Assembly: GCA_037893225.1 (NCBI GenBank) | Contig: JAZGUH010000069.1 | Location: 62,001 to 126,000, forward strand | Direction: 5' to 3' | From: Hippasteria phrygiana | Taxonomy: Eukaryota > Echinodermata > Asteroidea > Valvatida > Goniasteridae | DNA: 64,000 nt | Part shown: positions 63,971 through 64,000 of the stretch, one piece after another | Position numbering within the stretch: position 1 is the first letter of the stretch | Layout: each line of letters starts with the position of its first letter | Notes under the pieces: model-generated | Databases searched by the model: none | Told to the model about the DNA's origin: nothing | What the model saw: only the letters and a program-made list of their open reading frames with translations | Made by a program: the position numbers and the translations under genes

Positions 63971-64000
63971 TTATGAATGAGTAAAGCAAGTCCATACCCC
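63971..64000. repeat. Right-edge partial unit
   Basis: The first 30 bases of a further unit, ending in the four-C run. No diagnostic site is reached, so its class cannot be assigned. The array continues to the right of the window. Confidence 0.95.

Larger units (their letters stand above)
1..64000. repeat. 232-bp satellite DNA array, whole window
   Basis: The same 232-bp unit recurs head to tail from the first base to the last, giving 275 complete units plus a partial unit at each end. Every unit is in one orientation. Register is kept throughout except for three units that lack one C, so unit starts fall at 174 + 232n with a cumulative shift of -3 by the right end. Units differ by only a few bases, at a limited set of recurring positions (44, 62-74, 84, 92, 119, 134, 156, 191, 210 and a few rarer ones). 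No unique sequence, transposon, inversion or other indel interrupts it. Long arrays of this kind are known from eukaryotic centromeric, pericentromeric and subtelomeric heterochromatin; which of these applies is not visible here. I do not recognise the family. No gene-free stretch needs separate treatment because the whole window is this repeat. Confidence 0.98.

Noticed and set aside
1..64000. CRISPR array
   Set aside because: There are no short repeats separated by unique spacers; the entire 232 bp is repeated.
1..64000. Alpha satellite or another known named satellite
   Set aside because: The 232-bp period and the sequence do not fit the 171-bp alpha repeat, and I cannot match it to any family from memory.
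1..64000. Artefactual repeat expansion in assembly
   Set aside because: Copies carry private base changes (4295, 10905, 28618, 34574, 45631, 56131 and others), which argues against simple duplication of one read path, although exact copy number remains uncertain without long reads.

Overview
The whole 64,000-base window is one uninterrupted head-to-tail satellite DNA array. The unit is 232 bp, all copies lie in the same orientation, and no gene, RNA gene, mobile element, CRISPR array or unique sequence was seen. Numbering the unit from the TTATGAATGAG motif (base 1 = first T; first full unit starts at 174), the window holds 275 complete units: 272 of 232 bp and three of 231 bp. There is a 173-base partial unit at the left edge and a 30-base partial unit at the right edge. 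A hand count of one unit gives about 39% GC. An array this long, this homogeneous and organised in higher-order repeats (HORs) is typical of eukaryotic heterochromatin (centromeric, pericentromeric or subtelomeric). The sequence gives no reliable clue to the species, and a centromeric role cannot be shown from sequence alone.

Units differ at a small set of recurring diagnostic bases. Class codes used below (positions are unit coordinates): c0 = consensus; cG = G44; cT = T210; cGT = G44+T210; a1 = A119+A156; aG = a1+G44; q0 = G84+G92+A119; qT = q0+T210; k0 = A119+T134; mT = A119+T210; r5 = G44 plus a five-base cassette at 62/64/70/71/74; r5T = r5+T210; w5 = r5+A119+T210; rV = r5+A119+C201+T215; r4 = G44 plus the same cassette without the base-74 change; r4T = r4+T210; r2 = a two-base version of the cassette (62/64); x1 = G191; y1 = C58. 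The order of classes shows layered duplications.

Layout: (I) 1-8.5 kb, irregular, with 3,248-bp and 696-bp duplications; (II) 8.5-21.5 kb, two copies of a segment spaced 6,728 bp (29 units) apart; (III) 21-37 kb, three copies of a 2,087-bp nine-unit HOR tagged by a 1-bp deletion, a 7-unit tandem duplication, and a segment copied about 10.7 kb downstream; (IV) 36-43 kb, a 15-unit (3,480-bp) duplication; (V) 43-46 kb, irregular; (VI) 46-56 kb, a near-perfect 9-unit HOR (2,088 bp) with one 7-unit copy; (VII) 56.3-58.2 kb, an island of region III/IV-type units; (VIII) 58.2-62.6 kb, a scrambled version of the region VI HOR; (IX) 62.6-64 kb, return to region III/IV-type units. The pattern fits repeated in-register unequal exchange and gene conversion. 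The recurrent 120-codon minus-strand reading frames are a by-product of the repeat and were rejected as genes.
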